A stretch of 64,000 nucleotides of DNA from Halichondria panicea (GCF_963675165.1 NC_087382.1:992001-1056000), one strand, 5' to 3'. Positions 46,596 to 57,893 are shown, counted from the first letter of the stretch. Notes: generated by a model from the sequence alone, not told the origin. Made by a program: numbers and translations.

Positions 46596-46923
46596 CATCT
46601 GGCTTCACATCAGTAGGATTGTCTTCACCTGTACATGACTGTACATGATCTCTCTCGATGGTCTTGGCTATGCGAACGTGGCCCACAGTAGGATTGCACA
46701 AAGCTTCCACCATAGATTCCCAGCTTCTCTCCCAACCTTTCAACCACTCCAACAGACCCTCACGATAACAGTCATCAGGATTGTCTTGCCATTTCGTACC
46801 TATGCTGTCGATAGTAGCCGAGGATATGTTAAGAGCTAGCAAAATATTTCGCCACTTGGTTCGAGCGTCAAACGTAACTCTGTACACTTTTGCTAGATCA
46901 GCATCTGTGAGATAGTCAGACAT
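46596..46923 (-). CDS. DEATH-domain exon
   Basis: Starts at ATG 46923 (MSDYLTDADLAK) and ends at a GTAAAT donor at 46595, giving about 109 residues. The pattern WRNILLALNIS, IDSIGTKW, CYREGLLEWLKG, SWESMVEALC and VGHVRIAKTIE fits a DEATH domain, with helix-3 Leu/Ile and helix-5 Trp positions. Similar to the exon at 59321-59599, so it may be the N-terminus of another NLR or an adaptor gene. No downstream exon was recognised before the repeats at 45.8-46.4 kb. Possibly orphaned. Confidence 0.65.
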
Positions 46924-47011
46924 CTTGTCTGGGATGTGTAGAATAGAGAGAAGCATGCAATAGTTATAATAGTTATGCAAATTAAAGGTGCTGCATGTAT
47001 AGCTATATATA

Positions 47012-48146
47012 CAGTAGAATCTCGCTATTCCGGCTCTCTGAAGTACGGCCACCTCGATATACCGGCCATTTGGCTTGGCACGGAATGCTAGCTATATGTT
47101 TACTGCACAAAACTCACCCTGAAGTAGTACGGCCACTCGCTATTCCGTTTACCGGCCAGTGCTGTCTGTTCCCAAACAAGGTTTCTATTACGGCCGGATA
47201 TAACGTTTTGGGTGTGGTTTAGCAGAATGATTCATTGTCCTTCATTATCCTCGAGACAAGAACCCCAAAAGATTCGAGGTAAGGTCGTTTTAAGCCGCGG
47301 CTATTTTCTGAGATACAGCCACCTATTCTATGATTATTAGGGTTATGGTTAGGCCTTGCTCAGCATAATTTTGAGACTAATAGGTGCTGTGGAGCATTGA
47401 GCATTATGCCAGCCTAATAGTAAAAAATATTAGCCTATTTAGGCAATTTTTAGTAGAAAGTATGAGCTATATGGAAGCACTATTAACGCTAATACTTAGT
47501 ATATACGTGTATGGAAGGTGTACGTAGTAGATCAGTTAACTCTTTTCTAAGATTTCTTTCACCAATATAGTTCCTTAGAAGATTATGTAGAAGCGTCTGT
47601 GATGTTGCAGTATAATTCTCTTTGATGATTTTTATTGGGTAATTATTAAAGACTAATTGGTAAGAATTAGGTACAATGCATGAGACTTGGAGATTAGACT
47701 AATAGGCAAAATTTTGAGCATAATTAGGCAAGGCCTTTAATCGTGTGTTGAGGCTAGGCAAGGCCTAGATACAGTATGGTTAAGGTTAGGGCAGAGGTTA
47801 GGGTACCCTTATCTAGGGTAGGAGTAGGGGAAATCCATGGTTTTCCCCTCACACCAGATAAGGTGTGTGTTGGCCACTGCACAATCTTCATGATCAGTTT
47901 AGGTTTCAGTCCTTCTGTGCTTTTAATTTGTAACCACATAATACTGCATGAGATGAATGAAGACTGAGTGGCGTATATAGGAAGGGGGCAGCCAGCACTG
48001 GCCATGCAGTATACGGAATAGCGAGTGGCCGTACTTCAGGTCGAGTTTTGTGCAGTAAACATAAAGCTAGCATTCCGTGCCAAACCAAATGGCGGGTATA
48101 TCGAGGTGGCCGCACTTCAGAGAGCCGGAATAGCGAGAGTCTACTG
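47012..48146. mobile_element. pogo/Tigger-like non-autonomous element at TA
   Basis: TA at 47010-47011 and 48147-48148. Inverted ends CAGTAGAATCTCGCTATTCC and complement, about 150 bp long. CAGTAGAA-CTCG-ATTCCGG is a usual start of pogo/Tigger TIRs. No transposase frame inside; the middle has GGTTAGG-like short repeats. Confidence 0.8.
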
Positions 48147-48407
48147 TAACCCCCTACTAATGCCCCTATATACTGCTCGTATGTCAGGGGTGGGGCTTGA
48201 CATTGACAGGTGCATTGTAGAACGAAGCTGATCGAGCTTTATAATAATACTCTGACTCTTTAATTAGTGGTATAGGTATAGTATCGTGTGCCATCAGTGG
48301 TGCTAGCACATTGTGGTCATTGTCTCTAGAGAGCTTTTGATGTTCTTGATAGCTGCTCGTGTATTTCGAGGGTTAGAATCAATGGTGCATGCCTAGTTGT
48401 TTAGTTG

Positions 48408-48710
48408 TTATATATAGGCCATGAAACTTGCGTGAAAGTTGCTGTAGTTGATCTTTGGTATAGACTTAGCCTCGAGTTTTATTGCATTTCTTTCAGCCAA
48501 GTTCTGTCTCTTGCTCAAATTTGTTAGCCCCTCGCAATGTGGGTATGTCTTCTTTTCCAGTAGCCAATTTTTTACACAGCCTTTGCAAAAAAGTTGTCCA
48601 CAACATTCCATCAATACTGGGTCGGTTAGAATGTTAGTGCAAATAGTGCACTAATGATTTTCGAGTACTTTGTCTACAAACTCGTAATTAGCTGGAATTA
48701 TCCTAGCCAT
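48408..48710 (-). pseudogene. Degenerate TRAF-type RING finger fragment
   Basis: From ATG 48710: NYEFVDKVLENH, a TAG at 48651-48653, then CTICTNILTDPVLMECCGQLFC and KGCVKNWLLEKKTYPHCEG. This is the layout of a TRAF-like RING, but the expected His is Gln (CGQLFC) and one distal Cys is Tyr. It ends after about 100 codons without further domains. Probably a dead ubiquitin-ligase fragment. Confidence 0.6.
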
Positions 48711-49646
48711 TGCTCTAAATAGTATATCGAACAGCTATTCTTTCTTCTCTATGCTACTATATAGCTGCATCAGCCATGCATGTATATACACTGATTGGCT
48801 GTTCACCTTTAGTCTGCATGTGGTTGGGCAAAGCTCGAAGTAATGACTTTCAATGTTTCTATTTTATCGGAATAGCATGTACACGTACACATACATACAT
48901 TACTGTGATTGCACTCATTACAGTGATTACATACGTTACGGTGATTACACATGCACATTACGGTGATACACACTCCTTACTGCATGTGATTACAGTGATT
49001 ACAACCTTGTGTAGCATGAAACCATGCTGCAGTAATTGGCAGGGCTGTTATCCAGCTTGAGGTACCTTTCTCTGAGCATATATTCCAACCGTTTTCTTCA
49101 GATTGTTTCATTTAGCTCACTTGCTGTCCTGGATTCCATCTGTCGGCGGAATTTTTTAGCATTGTTCCTCAGTCTGGCTTGCTCCTGCTTCATTGTAGGT
49201 TCGTACTATATCAGATTGGTCAAGTATCAGGCTGACTAGTGGTGCTGAGATTGACACGCTCGTCATCGTAGAGAAAGAGGTGTATGAAGTAGATTCATTC
49301 TATTTAGTACCCACGTGCATGTCTGGGCACCGTTTTATTTTTATTTTTAAGGTCCTGAACTGCGTAAGCGTATTGTGGTCGTTATTAAATGTCACTCACT
49401 TTATGAGGTTATAGGTACTTAGAAAAAATTTGCATATTCAAGCTTTGAAGTGGCCACTGCTAATGAGGTGTCTATCCAACTAAGAAACCTGCTAGCAGGT
49501 CACTATCTGAGTTAGTGACCTGCTAGCAGGTTTCTAACTAGTACCCACAGGTTTCTAACTAAAACCACAGATGCATGAATATAATTAAAATCAGACAGAT
49601 TACAATCATTTTTAAGCACAAAATTAATTAGAAGACAAATTGATTG
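48711..49646. other. Non-coding spacer
   Basis: Holds a degenerate ATTACGGTGATTACA tandem repeat (48890-49010) and a hairpin at about 49480-49560 (CCTGCTAGCAGG repeats). No gene seen. Confidence 0.5.
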
Positions 49647-50315
49647 TTATATTAGTTCCACCAGAAATAGAAATAGTAGGCAGCATGGTCTTCTGAGCAG
49701 TTTCGGTTTCTTTGCTTTTCTGAACAGGTTCAGCAGGTCATTGATAGAGGTGCTGAATGCGTTTTCTCCAGCTAGTAGCGCTTTATTTCTTGACATAGCC
49801 CAGTCAATCCATAACTTGACAGCCCATTGTGTACAACTCTTAGTTTTTTGCGGAATGCTGCTTTTCTTAATACTATCAATATATTTTTGTTTTTTTGGGG
49901 AAGCGTAACGAGAAACTGTAGCTGTAGTAGAGACAGCAGTGACAGCAGTGGTGGAAGTAGTACCAGTAGTGGAGTCAAAGCTTGCAGTTTGAGAATTGGT
50001 TATAGCAGCATCAATTAAATAGTCGACTTGAGTGAGCAAATCATCACTTATCGGAGGGAAATCCAATAGATTTTCTTCAAATTGGTTCAAATACTCGTCA
50101 GTTTGTTGCGTTGACAGGGCCTTGTAGGGATCGCCCATTTGGGAGCTGGTTACTTGTATTCCACCAACGATACGGTCATCTGGTTCATCAAAAACTGACT
50201 CCCAATTAAGTCTGATGGGGTGCTCTGCTCTCCAACTACAAAAGGTACATCCAGGACCAGTACAGTCGTGGTACATTGAGCTAAAATCTTTGGGCTCTCT
50301 AAATTTGAAAGACAT
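49647..50315 (-). pseudogene. Possible Crypton/DUF3504-like recombinase N-terminal fragment
   Basis: A 222-codon frame. The N-terminal part has a Cys cluster (HDCTGPGCTFCSW). The middle is Ser/Thr-rich. The last third contains IPQKTKSCTQWAVKLWIDWA, which resembles the core-binding helix of tyrosine-recombinase-derived DUF3504 proteins (ZMYM/QRICH1/KIAA1958 type). The catalytic domain is absent: the frame ends at 49647 in a hydrophobic run. Flanked by hairpins at 49480-49560 and 50396-50519. Low to moderate certainty. Confidence 0.4.
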
Positions 50316-50395
50316 CTCTTTTTACTAGCTTGAAACTCTCTTTTTTGCATGAAACTAATCTCATTAAACCTTAAAAATGCATTTTCTAAGCGAGA

Positions 50396-50519
50396 TAGAC
50401 CATGTGTAGTACGGCTTCTTAGCTGGATAGTAACCCTCGGGAGTGGTTAGTGGCTTCTGCAAGCCACTACACTCCCTCAGGTTTACTATCCAGCTAAGAA
50501 ACCTACTACACATGGTCTA
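50396..50519. repeat. Hairpin MITE
   Basis: Arms TAGACCATGTGTAGTA and complement with CTTAGCTGGATAGTAA inner arms. 50520-51440 has no gene; 50580-50700 resembles 33255-33365 (CACTGTAAAAA). Confidence 0.7.
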
Positions 50520-51485
50520 ACTAATACATATCTTTATACTTTTATTGTAATGCTATCGTGATGCATATACCATTATGCACACACTGTAAAAACAAGTGGG
50601 TTGTTTCAACACTGACACGCGTGTCATTTGATTGTCCCTCCAAATGACATGCTACACGTATGTCAAATTGAAGGTGTGTCGATTTGACCCACTTCTAGCT
50701 GGTCATTTTGGCACGTGTTATTAATCATTCCAATTAACGCCATTTCAATAATAAACAATAATGACGAGTCTATAGTAACTGAAAATTAAACAGAAGTGTT
50801 TGCAAAACTTGCATGCATGCATCCATTCCAATTATAAGTGTTTACTATACAGTCCTTTAGTCCTTTGAACTTGTACTTCACACCTAAAATAATGGTGAAA
50901 AAATATTATAAGTTGTGAACGCATTGTATGAAATTACATACCTATTTCGGACCAGTATTAAGATTCAGACAGCTAGCTCACTTGAAGGGTGGTTAAGATA
51001 GCCTACCTGCAGAATAATAACTCTGAATAATTATGCTGATGACAATAATAAGTACACTCAAATTTGTGTAAATGCCTTGACAACAGCTAGAAAAAAGAAT
51101 CAGACCTCACAAATAAATGTTAGAGCAGTTTGAGGATAGTGTTAAGAGGGCCTACATGTAGAATAATAGCATACAAATCCAATGTGTGTATGTGTTGTGG
51201 TGGTAAAACTTGTATGTATTAAATAGCTCAGTATAACAAATTAAATTGATAGGAAACATACCTTTGAGCCCTCTGTTTCGTACACTATCACAATCAAAGG
51301 AGTCTGCCATTGTTGAGAAAGGAGAATTACTGACTCATCAGCCAAAAAAACAAGTAGAGTCTATCAATTCACACGCGTGCTATAATGGCACATCTCTTTT
51401 TACAGTGCATGCTATAAATATGTTACGTTTACATTTCCTGTACTATGTTCTGTTTATAATGAATGACCTAATGACACAGAAGTGT

Positions 51486-51980
51486 TTATTTGTGCACTGT
51501 TACTACAGCATTCTCATATGATGGATCGTGTACATTCCTTTGTTGATTAGCGTCTCTCGGCCTGTTTACTGTCTTGTAGCACTGATTGTTTTCACAAAAG
51601 AACTGTTCACCATCAAATGCAATATCATCAATGTACTCGTATTCATTGTCTTCATTCTCAGCACCTGTACTTGTAGCGTTAACGAACTGCTGCTCTGAAA
51701 TCACTTCATACAATGAACTTTCTTGTGGAGGGGATGTCTGTTCAGTGTTTTCAAAACTGGCTTCATTTGTTTGCACTCTATGAAGCTCCCGTAGTGTTCG
51801 ACTTAGTGTTTCACCCTTCATTCTGATCCTCCGATGACAAAAGTGCAAACAAATTATGATGCCAATTGCAAGTATAATTCCCACAAAAAGTGGAATAACC
51901 AAATAGTTCACATCTGTAACAAGAGTTTTTTAGTTGCATGTAAGAACTTATGCAATTAAAATACCTTTGTCATGCTCCAT
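51486..51980 (-). CDS. Single-pass membrane protein with YENV-type tyrosine tail, copy B
   Basis: Exons 51965-51980 and 51486-51913, GT-AG intron of 51 bp, 147 residues. Same design as copy A: MEHDK-DVNY, helix LVIPLFVGIILAIGIIICLHF, basic CHRRIRMKG, tail with YEYIDDI and PSYENAVVTV. Both copies have full open frames, conserved splice sites and mostly conservative changes, which argues that both are used. The Y-E-N motif is kept. Confidence 0.8.
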
Positions 51981-51989
51981 TTTGTACCC

Positions 51990-53030
51990 TCCGCTACCTT
52001 GCTCTAGGCTCTTTGTATATATTCTTTACGTCGGTTCCATATAGGGCACTACTTCATTTACGTCAGCAAACTTTCTGTAGTATTTTCCTATGTTAACGAA
52101 GCTTTCAATATAGTCAATAATGAGTAATCATGATAATGTAGGCAACTGCCTATGACTGACTACAAACAAAGATTAAATACACCAAACAATCAGGAAACAA
52201 AACACAGGATATGAATCACCTGAGCTAATTATTCAATCAATTTTACCTATTATTAATTCACTTTCCTTCCCTACAAATTATAAAATCGGGGAATACATAG
52301 AACTGCCCTCGGTAGTACAAATCCAATACACCCTTGATATCTATGGTACAACTATTACATGTTCTCATTCAAGTTTAATGGTCTAGCATTTTGTGTAACT
52401 ATAGGCAGCTAGGCATCATTCATTCTAATCCTCGAAACACACAAGCGCAGCTATAAAGAACATCAACAGCTTTCTTAGCCTAGGTCTAGGGACAATGACC
52501 ACAATGCTAGCACCAGGTGACACAAGATACTATACCTACCACTAGTTAAAGAATCACAGTACACAGCTCGATCAGCTTCCTTCTACATCAAGCCTGGCTA
52601 TAAAATGTACGTGGACATTTTTGTTGGAGATAATTGCACTGTATACTTGGAGAAAGGTAAACACGGCCACCAAGTAGAGTGGCCCATTCCTGAAATGGAA
52701 GTTGAACTTAGTGATACAGAGAATACACTCCTGTATTTTTTTTCTATGCATGCTGCAAATTCAATGTAAAATGTCACGAGACGCTACTTCCGTTTCCAAT
52801 CCCTCTACCTCTTTAATCTATGCATGGTTACATGTATAGATATATCACATGGCCTTTGACTATATATGTTATAGTGAGCATTGCATGCTGTCAGGTATAT
52901 AGCTATACACCCATCTATAGCCTTCATTCTTGCGAGATTAAGTGGTTGAGGACTTCTATGTTTCTTAAAGTGACGTCATAATTATAATTATGATTATACT
53001 TGACCAATAATTATTACATAATATAGATTA
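51990..53030. other. Non-coding spacer in copy B
   Basis: Includes a partial CCATAGATTG-family MITE (52745-52825) and a copy of the 10510-10560 segment at 52684-52740. No gene seen. Confidence 0.5.
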
Positions 53031-54579
53031 CTATGATGGATCTAAAAACACAATTTTTCTTCTGACATCAACGTACTTGGGACACTTGACAATGTTCTTC
53101 TTTGTGAACCTCAAAGTGCCGAATTCTTTCAATGTTTTGTTTTCTAATAGACCCCTGACAATTGGGGAGCAGTCAGTGATCACAGTCCTGAGGTGGAACA
53201 CCTCTAGAGTTGTGTTCTCACCTAACATATCACCAATAGCATCGGCGTCCTCAGTAGAGAGTCCAGAAATATTATAAGGTGTTATTATGAGGTATAGGTG
53301 CTCAAGTGATTTGTTTATGCTCAATGCTTTAAAAATGGGTAGTAGTTTTGACTTTCTAACAGTAGCATAATCAATACTTTTTTAGACATGTATTAACTTG
53401 CAGTCCTTGCAGTAAACCACTCGTTACAGCACTTTTATGATAACGATGTTTTAGTATCAATACTTCGAGATTTTTGTCATTCCGAAGATACTGACCAATT
53501 GCAGTGTCAAAAAATAAATCATTGTAACATACCAGCTCAAGTTTTTTAATAGAAGGCGATTGAAAACTTCAAACTTCAGAGGTACATATATGGTTGGGAT
53601 AGAACAAAGTTAGTGATTGCAAGCGATGGTGGGTATGTAAACCATCTGTGATGCTGACGATTCGATCATTTGAGAAACGAACAAATCTGAAGGCGTCCTC
53701 AATGCCCCCACTATGTTCGTTAATGCTGATATCGAGTTCTTTAAGTAGCGGACAATCGAATACAGTCCTATAAAACGTCTTAGATTGTCTGTGGTACAAC
53801 TGGTTGCAAAAATTAGGGAGAGAATATTTCAGGTATTGTATGCTTAGTTTCCAGTGTTTTATGATTGAAACAAGCTTTTTAGCGGTTGACAATGCAACAA
53901 AAACACCGTCTACAAGATTTGGTTTTTGGTCTCTGTGGAATTCAAGAGGAAATGGATATTCTGTCAGAGAAGGTGGCAAAATTTTCTTGTATTTCTTCAA
54001 CTCTTTTACATTCAATCCCACAGAAATACAGTTACTGATTAGCTTATCAACAGGATGAAATCTATAGTCTACTTCTATTCCATATTTAAAGTACGTTACA
54101 AGCAAATGTATGACTAGCCTCGATCCCAGGCCGAGTTTTCGCTTTTATAACGGTTAGGCGAACCAGTTGTTCGCCTAACCGTTATAAAAGCGAAAACTCG
54201 GCCTGGGATCGAGGCTAATGTATGACCAACACTTCAATGGAGGAATGTGCTATAAAATCAAACAACAACTCTTCATCAGCTGGTGATACTAGAGTACACT
54301 TCAAGGTAGTCAAGCAATGCTTTGACTTCAAAATATGAAGTATTTGCTTTACAATTTCTCTTGAGAGGCCGAAATCAATTTCTACAACACTTAAGTTTGG
54401 AGATAGTTGAATAGCGTCAATTGCTATTGGAAAGTTAGCCATATTATGTGGAGATAGTTGAACCTCAGCCACTTTGATGAGTGTGAAACTTTCTAATTTG
54501 GGTAGTATCCTATCAATGAGTGTATGCCAAGCAGGAAGAGTAGTCACAGCGGTACATGTAGACGTTTTCATATGTGTTG
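53031..54579 (-). pseudogene. NLR leucine-rich-repeat region, copy B
   Basis: Collinear with 15366-17021 but broken in several ways: a MITE at 54115-54217 interrupts the frame, a TGA replaces a Leu codon at about 53570 (TSEV then stop), and about 110 bp of LRR are missing near 53376. The terminal exon part differs from A (CPKYVDVRRK). Unlike A, the 5' LRR segment (54215-54579) is not tandemly duplicated. Confidence 0.8.
54115..54217. mobile_element. MULE-like MITE with 9-bp TSD
   Basis: 103 bp and almost a pure palindrome: ends TAGCCTCGATCCCAGGCCG and complement. Exact direct repeats ATGTATGAC at 54106-54114 and 54218-54226. Copy A has the empty site, which dates the insertion after the duplication. 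Confidence 0.95.
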
Positions 54580-54584
54580 TGGGG

Positions 54585-54675
54585 CCTGGCCAGCAAAGCT
54601 GGCCCTGGCCAAAGGCCAGGAGGCCCCTAAACCAAAGTATTTTGCTTGGATCTTTGGGATCCTTAAGCAAAATAC
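54585..54675. other. Hairpin cluster at the end of the insert (candidate replication origin)
   Basis: GGGGCCTGGCC...GGCCAGGAGGCCCC encloses two small hairpins (GGCCAGC-AAA-GCTGGCC and CTGGCC-AAA-GGCCAG). A third hairpin at 54637-54675 has 11-bp arms GTATTTTGCTT/AAGCAAAATAC. CRESS origins are stem-loops, but the usual NANTATTAC loop is not seen, so this is only a candidate. Confidence 0.4.
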
Positions 54676-54887
54676 ATTCTGGGTGGCTTCAGATCAGCCT
54701 CCAGACAGTGTGGAGTGCTCACTTCCTGGAACTTCCACCTAACTAGTAAAACTACATTAAATCTGCAGCCAGCTAATTTTGAATTGCTGGCAGCAGTAGC
54801 TAGTTAGAAGTAGGTAATAATGAGCTCAGTTGTAATCAATAATGATTAATACAGTAGTTACAATGCAGCATTATTAGTTCTGTTCAG

Positions 54888-55478
54888 TTAGTTAAAAATG
54901 TTATCATCCACCTCTGGAGAGCTGGCTTTAAACTCCTGAGCAGCAGATGGCTTCTTAGTAGAAGAGCATGCAGCATCAAACATAGATGCTAAGCCACTGT
55001 TAGCTGTAGATGCAGCAGAGGTAAACCTTCTGTAGTGAGCTGCTATCTGCTCACTGATCTCCAGCACATTCTCCTCCCAAAACATACTCTCAATGATAGG
55101 TGCTCCAGAGCAGCAATACTTCTTAAATGCAAGAGCAGCATCCTTCTTAGAAGTATCATTAGAAGAACTATAGACATAATCCCAGCCTGGCATGATCACA
55201 TTAAGATCACCTCTGAGTTTAGCCCTCCTGATAGGATACATAGACATGAGAGTAAGCACAGTGAATGGAATCTTCTGAACTCCATGAGCAACTGTAGAGA
55301 CAGTCTTAGTCTGAGCACCTACACCCCAGGTGTATCTTCTACCAAAAGGCCTTTCATTAAAAGGTGTATCACTCTCACAGAAGGCTGATTGGTGGCCTTC
55401 AAGTATCTGAGCCAGCTCATCAGGAGAACAGGTAGCAGCTTTAGCTACTACAACAGAGAAGTACTTTGCTCCAGGCAT
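54888..55478 (-). CDS. Unknown protein of the virus-like insert
   Basis: 196 codons, starting MPGAKYFSVVVAKA, mixed alpha/beta in appearance, no membrane segment and no basic N-terminus. Same strand as the Rep-like frame and 95 bp downstream of it. Its position would suit a capsid or accessory gene of a small circular genome, but no family feature was recognised. Confidence 0.4.
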   Translation of the reverse strand: MPGAKYFSVVVAKAATCSPDELAQILEGHQSAFCESDTPFNERPFGRRYTWGVGAQTKTVSTVAHGVQKIPFTVLTLMSMYPIRRAKLRGDLNVIMPGWDYVYSSSNDTSKKDAALAFKKYCCSGAPIIESMFWEENVLEISEQIAAHYRRFTSAASTANSGLASMFDAACSSTKKPSAAQEFKASSPEVDDNIFN

Positions 55479-55573
55479 AATGAGAGTTCAACAGCAGAAA
55501 TATTAATGTAGTATCAATATGCAAAATGCAGCTTATTATATACAAACTTAAGGATAAGTTATAGTTCATAAAG

Positions 55574-55984
55574 TTAAGTGTTATATGATTGTTCCATCAG
55601 CTTCACACATAGGAAAAGCATATCACTATCACTATCACAGGATGTATCACTTTCACTAACATCAGCAGCAAGTACAGGATCAACAGGAGGGCAATACACA
55701 GGTATCTCAGGAGCATCAGCAGGCAGTATAATAGTAGGATCACCTTGAAAATGGCTGATACACTTCTCATATATCTGATCATATGAAAGGCCAGAACACA
55801 TAACAATCTTCAATCTTCTCATGATAGCTGCTTTTGCTGGTGCAAGCTCAGTAGGCCACCACTGCCTAGGATGGATGTTTGATGTAAACACCATGCTCTT
55901 AAAGCAAGCCAGAATACTGCTCCCCTTCACTTGCAGAGATATGGGCTCACCATCACAGCATACCTTAAATGTGCTGAGATCCAT
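55574..55984 (-). pseudogene. C-terminal part of a CRESS-type Rep (SF3 helicase) protein
   Basis: The frame reads EFDSR (Walker B-like, just upstream of the Met at 55984), then LSTFKVCCDGEPISLQVKGS, MVFTSNIHPRQWW and AAIMRRLKIV. The order acidic Walker B, VKG, motif C ending in TSN, HP-x-x-W and an RR pair is the pattern of the helicase domain in circovirus-like Rep proteins. The nuclease (HUH) domain and Walker A are missing because the insert starts at Walker B. The tail is acidic (DVSESDTSCDSDSD). Partial, so not a working replicase. Confidence 0.7.
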
Positions 55985-56002
55985 ACTCCTAGAATCAAAC
56001 TC

Positions 56003-57539
56003 CTCTTAGAGAGAAAGACTGTGAGCATGTTTTCATACCTTCCACTAGTGTGGATGTATCAAATTCATCGATTTCATCTAACGAGGACACGTTACTTAGA
56101 ATTACTTTGAAATCAGCAGAAGCTATAATGTAACCAAGTGCAATTAAGTATTCAATTCTCCCACTAGCATTTCGCCTTAACTCATACAACACATTGTTGT
56201 ACATGTACTTCATAACTTGTGTATTTTGGCTTTCATAGATCCATAAAATTTGATCTTCTGAGAATGTGCACTTTATTTCGGCTTTTGAAGATCCTTCCTC
56301 ATAGCACATGTAAGGATTCGGAAAGACACACTGTGTCCATGGGTCACTCAGTTTAGTCAATCCAGCTAAAAACAATAGAATCATCTTATAGGATTCATCA
56401 CCAGCCTTTGTTTCAAACAAGATTAACTGCTCGCGTGGGGTGATATTCTTACAAATGTAAAATGCAGCGAGGAACTCTTGAAGAGTTAGATGAAGGAAAT
56501 TGTAAGATGGAGAACAGTTTCTTGGTCTATGTAAAGGATGTACACTGTTCATGAATCCGAGTGTAGTGCTAGCATCAAGAATATTATCCTTGAAGAAAAC
56601 CAACTGTTGCTTTTCTTTTGTTATTCCATTGTATGCGATTTGGCAGAGCTTATCAAAATATAACTGAAGTGATGAAGGTAACTCACTAAGCTCACCATTC
56701 CAACCACTCTCTAAGTGCATTGGATTGTCATGTACGTATCTCTCAATCAAAACCTCAGAGTATTTGGTGTATAGCTCGGTTGTTGTGTTAGGAAAAACAC
56801 TATTCTTCTTCTCGTGGCTGTTTATATAGACTTCAACTGCAATTCTGGCATGAAGAGGGTTATACATTGCACTAGAGATACGTGGATTAGAGTTAATGTA
56901 TTCACACAATTCTGTTGGAACCCCATCTTTAATCATTAGATCAATGTACTCTTGAATTTGTTTGGAGGAAAAACCTAAGATTTCGATTAACTGATCAATT
57001 CTTGAGCTACAAGAAGGAGGTAGATCACACACAGCCCAGGGCCTAGTGGTAACAAGCACAGTACTGCCTGGAAGAACACGTCCAGTTATTAGCTTCCTGA
57101 AGATGGACTCTTTTTCTCTAAGAGATTGCGGTAACTCATCCAAGCCTTCTAAAATGAATAGTATACCCTGTCCATGATTCTGAGTAACAGCATCAACAAC
57201 ACTAGGAACACATGCATCTTCACATTGAAATAGGTCAGTTAGGTGTTTAGCAGATTGAGTGTCTTCATCTCGAAGTCGGAGAAGTACAACGAGCGAGTAC
57301 TTAGTCCAAAGTTCACCATTAGCCCACCGTCTGCACATTTCCCACGACAAAGTTGTTTTACCAACTCCTGGGGCCCCTTTAATCAGCACTAGTTTTGGGA
57401 ATTTGCCCTCTACTTTGGAAGCTATCTGGTCCATTGTGATTCTCTCTCTAGGAAAACTATCCAGCTTGCCCTCGACTATTAGTGACCAAGACCCTTCGAT
57501 TTTCTTTCTCGATAAATGTTTACTTATATACATCCGCAC
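56003..57539 (-). pseudogene. NLR NACHT ATPase region, copy B
   Basis: An open frame of about 510 residues covering a full NACHT: P-loop GAPGVGKTTLSW, Walker B ILFILEGLDELP, the sensor-like VLVTTRPWA, the winged-helix/superhelical part (NPLHARIAVEVY, LYTKYSEVLIERY) and FLHLTLQEFLAAFYI, which marks the end of NACHT-associated helices. NLRs use this ATPase to oligomerise after sensing danger signals. The 3' end is cut by the virus-like insert at 56002, replacing the LRR continuation by a stop. The 5' junction to the linker exon needs a frame change near 57520. Confidence 0.9.
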
Positions 57540-57689
57540 ATACTAGGTTAACAAAATGTTTAACGCATTCGAGAGGATATTTGTCATCAACAGGAAGGGA
57601 TCTTGTATCGTAAATACTAGTTAAATATAATCGATAATTTCGTATTGCTTCATCTGGTTGAATTGTGTGACGATTACCAAATATCGGTT
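57520..57689 (-). CDS. NLR linker exon, copy B
   Basis: An acceptor TTGTAG precedes 57689. The frame is EPIFGNRHTIQPDEAIRNYR, then LPVDDKYPLECVKHFVNL, the usual linker before a NACHT. It splices in phase with the DEATH exon (donor at 59320). The exit to the NACHT frame is unclear: a possible GTATAT donor does not restore the frame. Confidence 0.65.
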
Positions 57690-57893
57690 CTACAATAAAG
57701 TAATAGTATAACAAAGACAAGAAGTTTATTAAACCTGGCCCTCTGCATGAATGACGGGAGAAATTTCTGAATGGGATAGTGATATACCCTCTGGGCCCAA
57801 ATTCACTTTCTGACTACATTATAAGGATTACATTTCTTAAACAAAATAGCCTTTCACCGTGCTCCCTGGCAAATTGAATCCACTAATAAAAGC

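Larger units (their letters stand above)
54580..56002. mobile_element. Insert with CRESS-DNA virus Rep-like fragment, absent from copy A
   Basis: 1423 bp lie between the halves of a sequence that is continuous in copy A (TGTGTTG then CTCTTGGAGAG). No target duplication and no terminal inverted repeats are evident. It carries two minus-strand frames (55574-55984 and 54888-55478) and, at its left end, clustered hairpins. Rep-like content without transposon ends suggests integration of a circular ssDNA replicon, or a piece of one. Old virus copy versus virus-derived plasmid cannot be decided here. Confidence 0.7.
51441..57893. repeat. Segmental duplication, copy B
   Basis: Pairs with 11440-17982. 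Relative to A it has a 103-bp MITE, a 1423-bp virus-like insert and a loss of about 110 bp in the LRRs near 53376. Confidence 0.85.

Noticed and set aside
47330-47830. Interstitial telomere repeat (GGTTAGG words)
   Set aside because: Only a few scattered, imperfect hexamers inside a pogo-like element; not an array.
55035-55388. Plus-strand frame in the virus-like insert
   Set aside because: Antisense shadow of the 196-codon frame, lacking features of its own.
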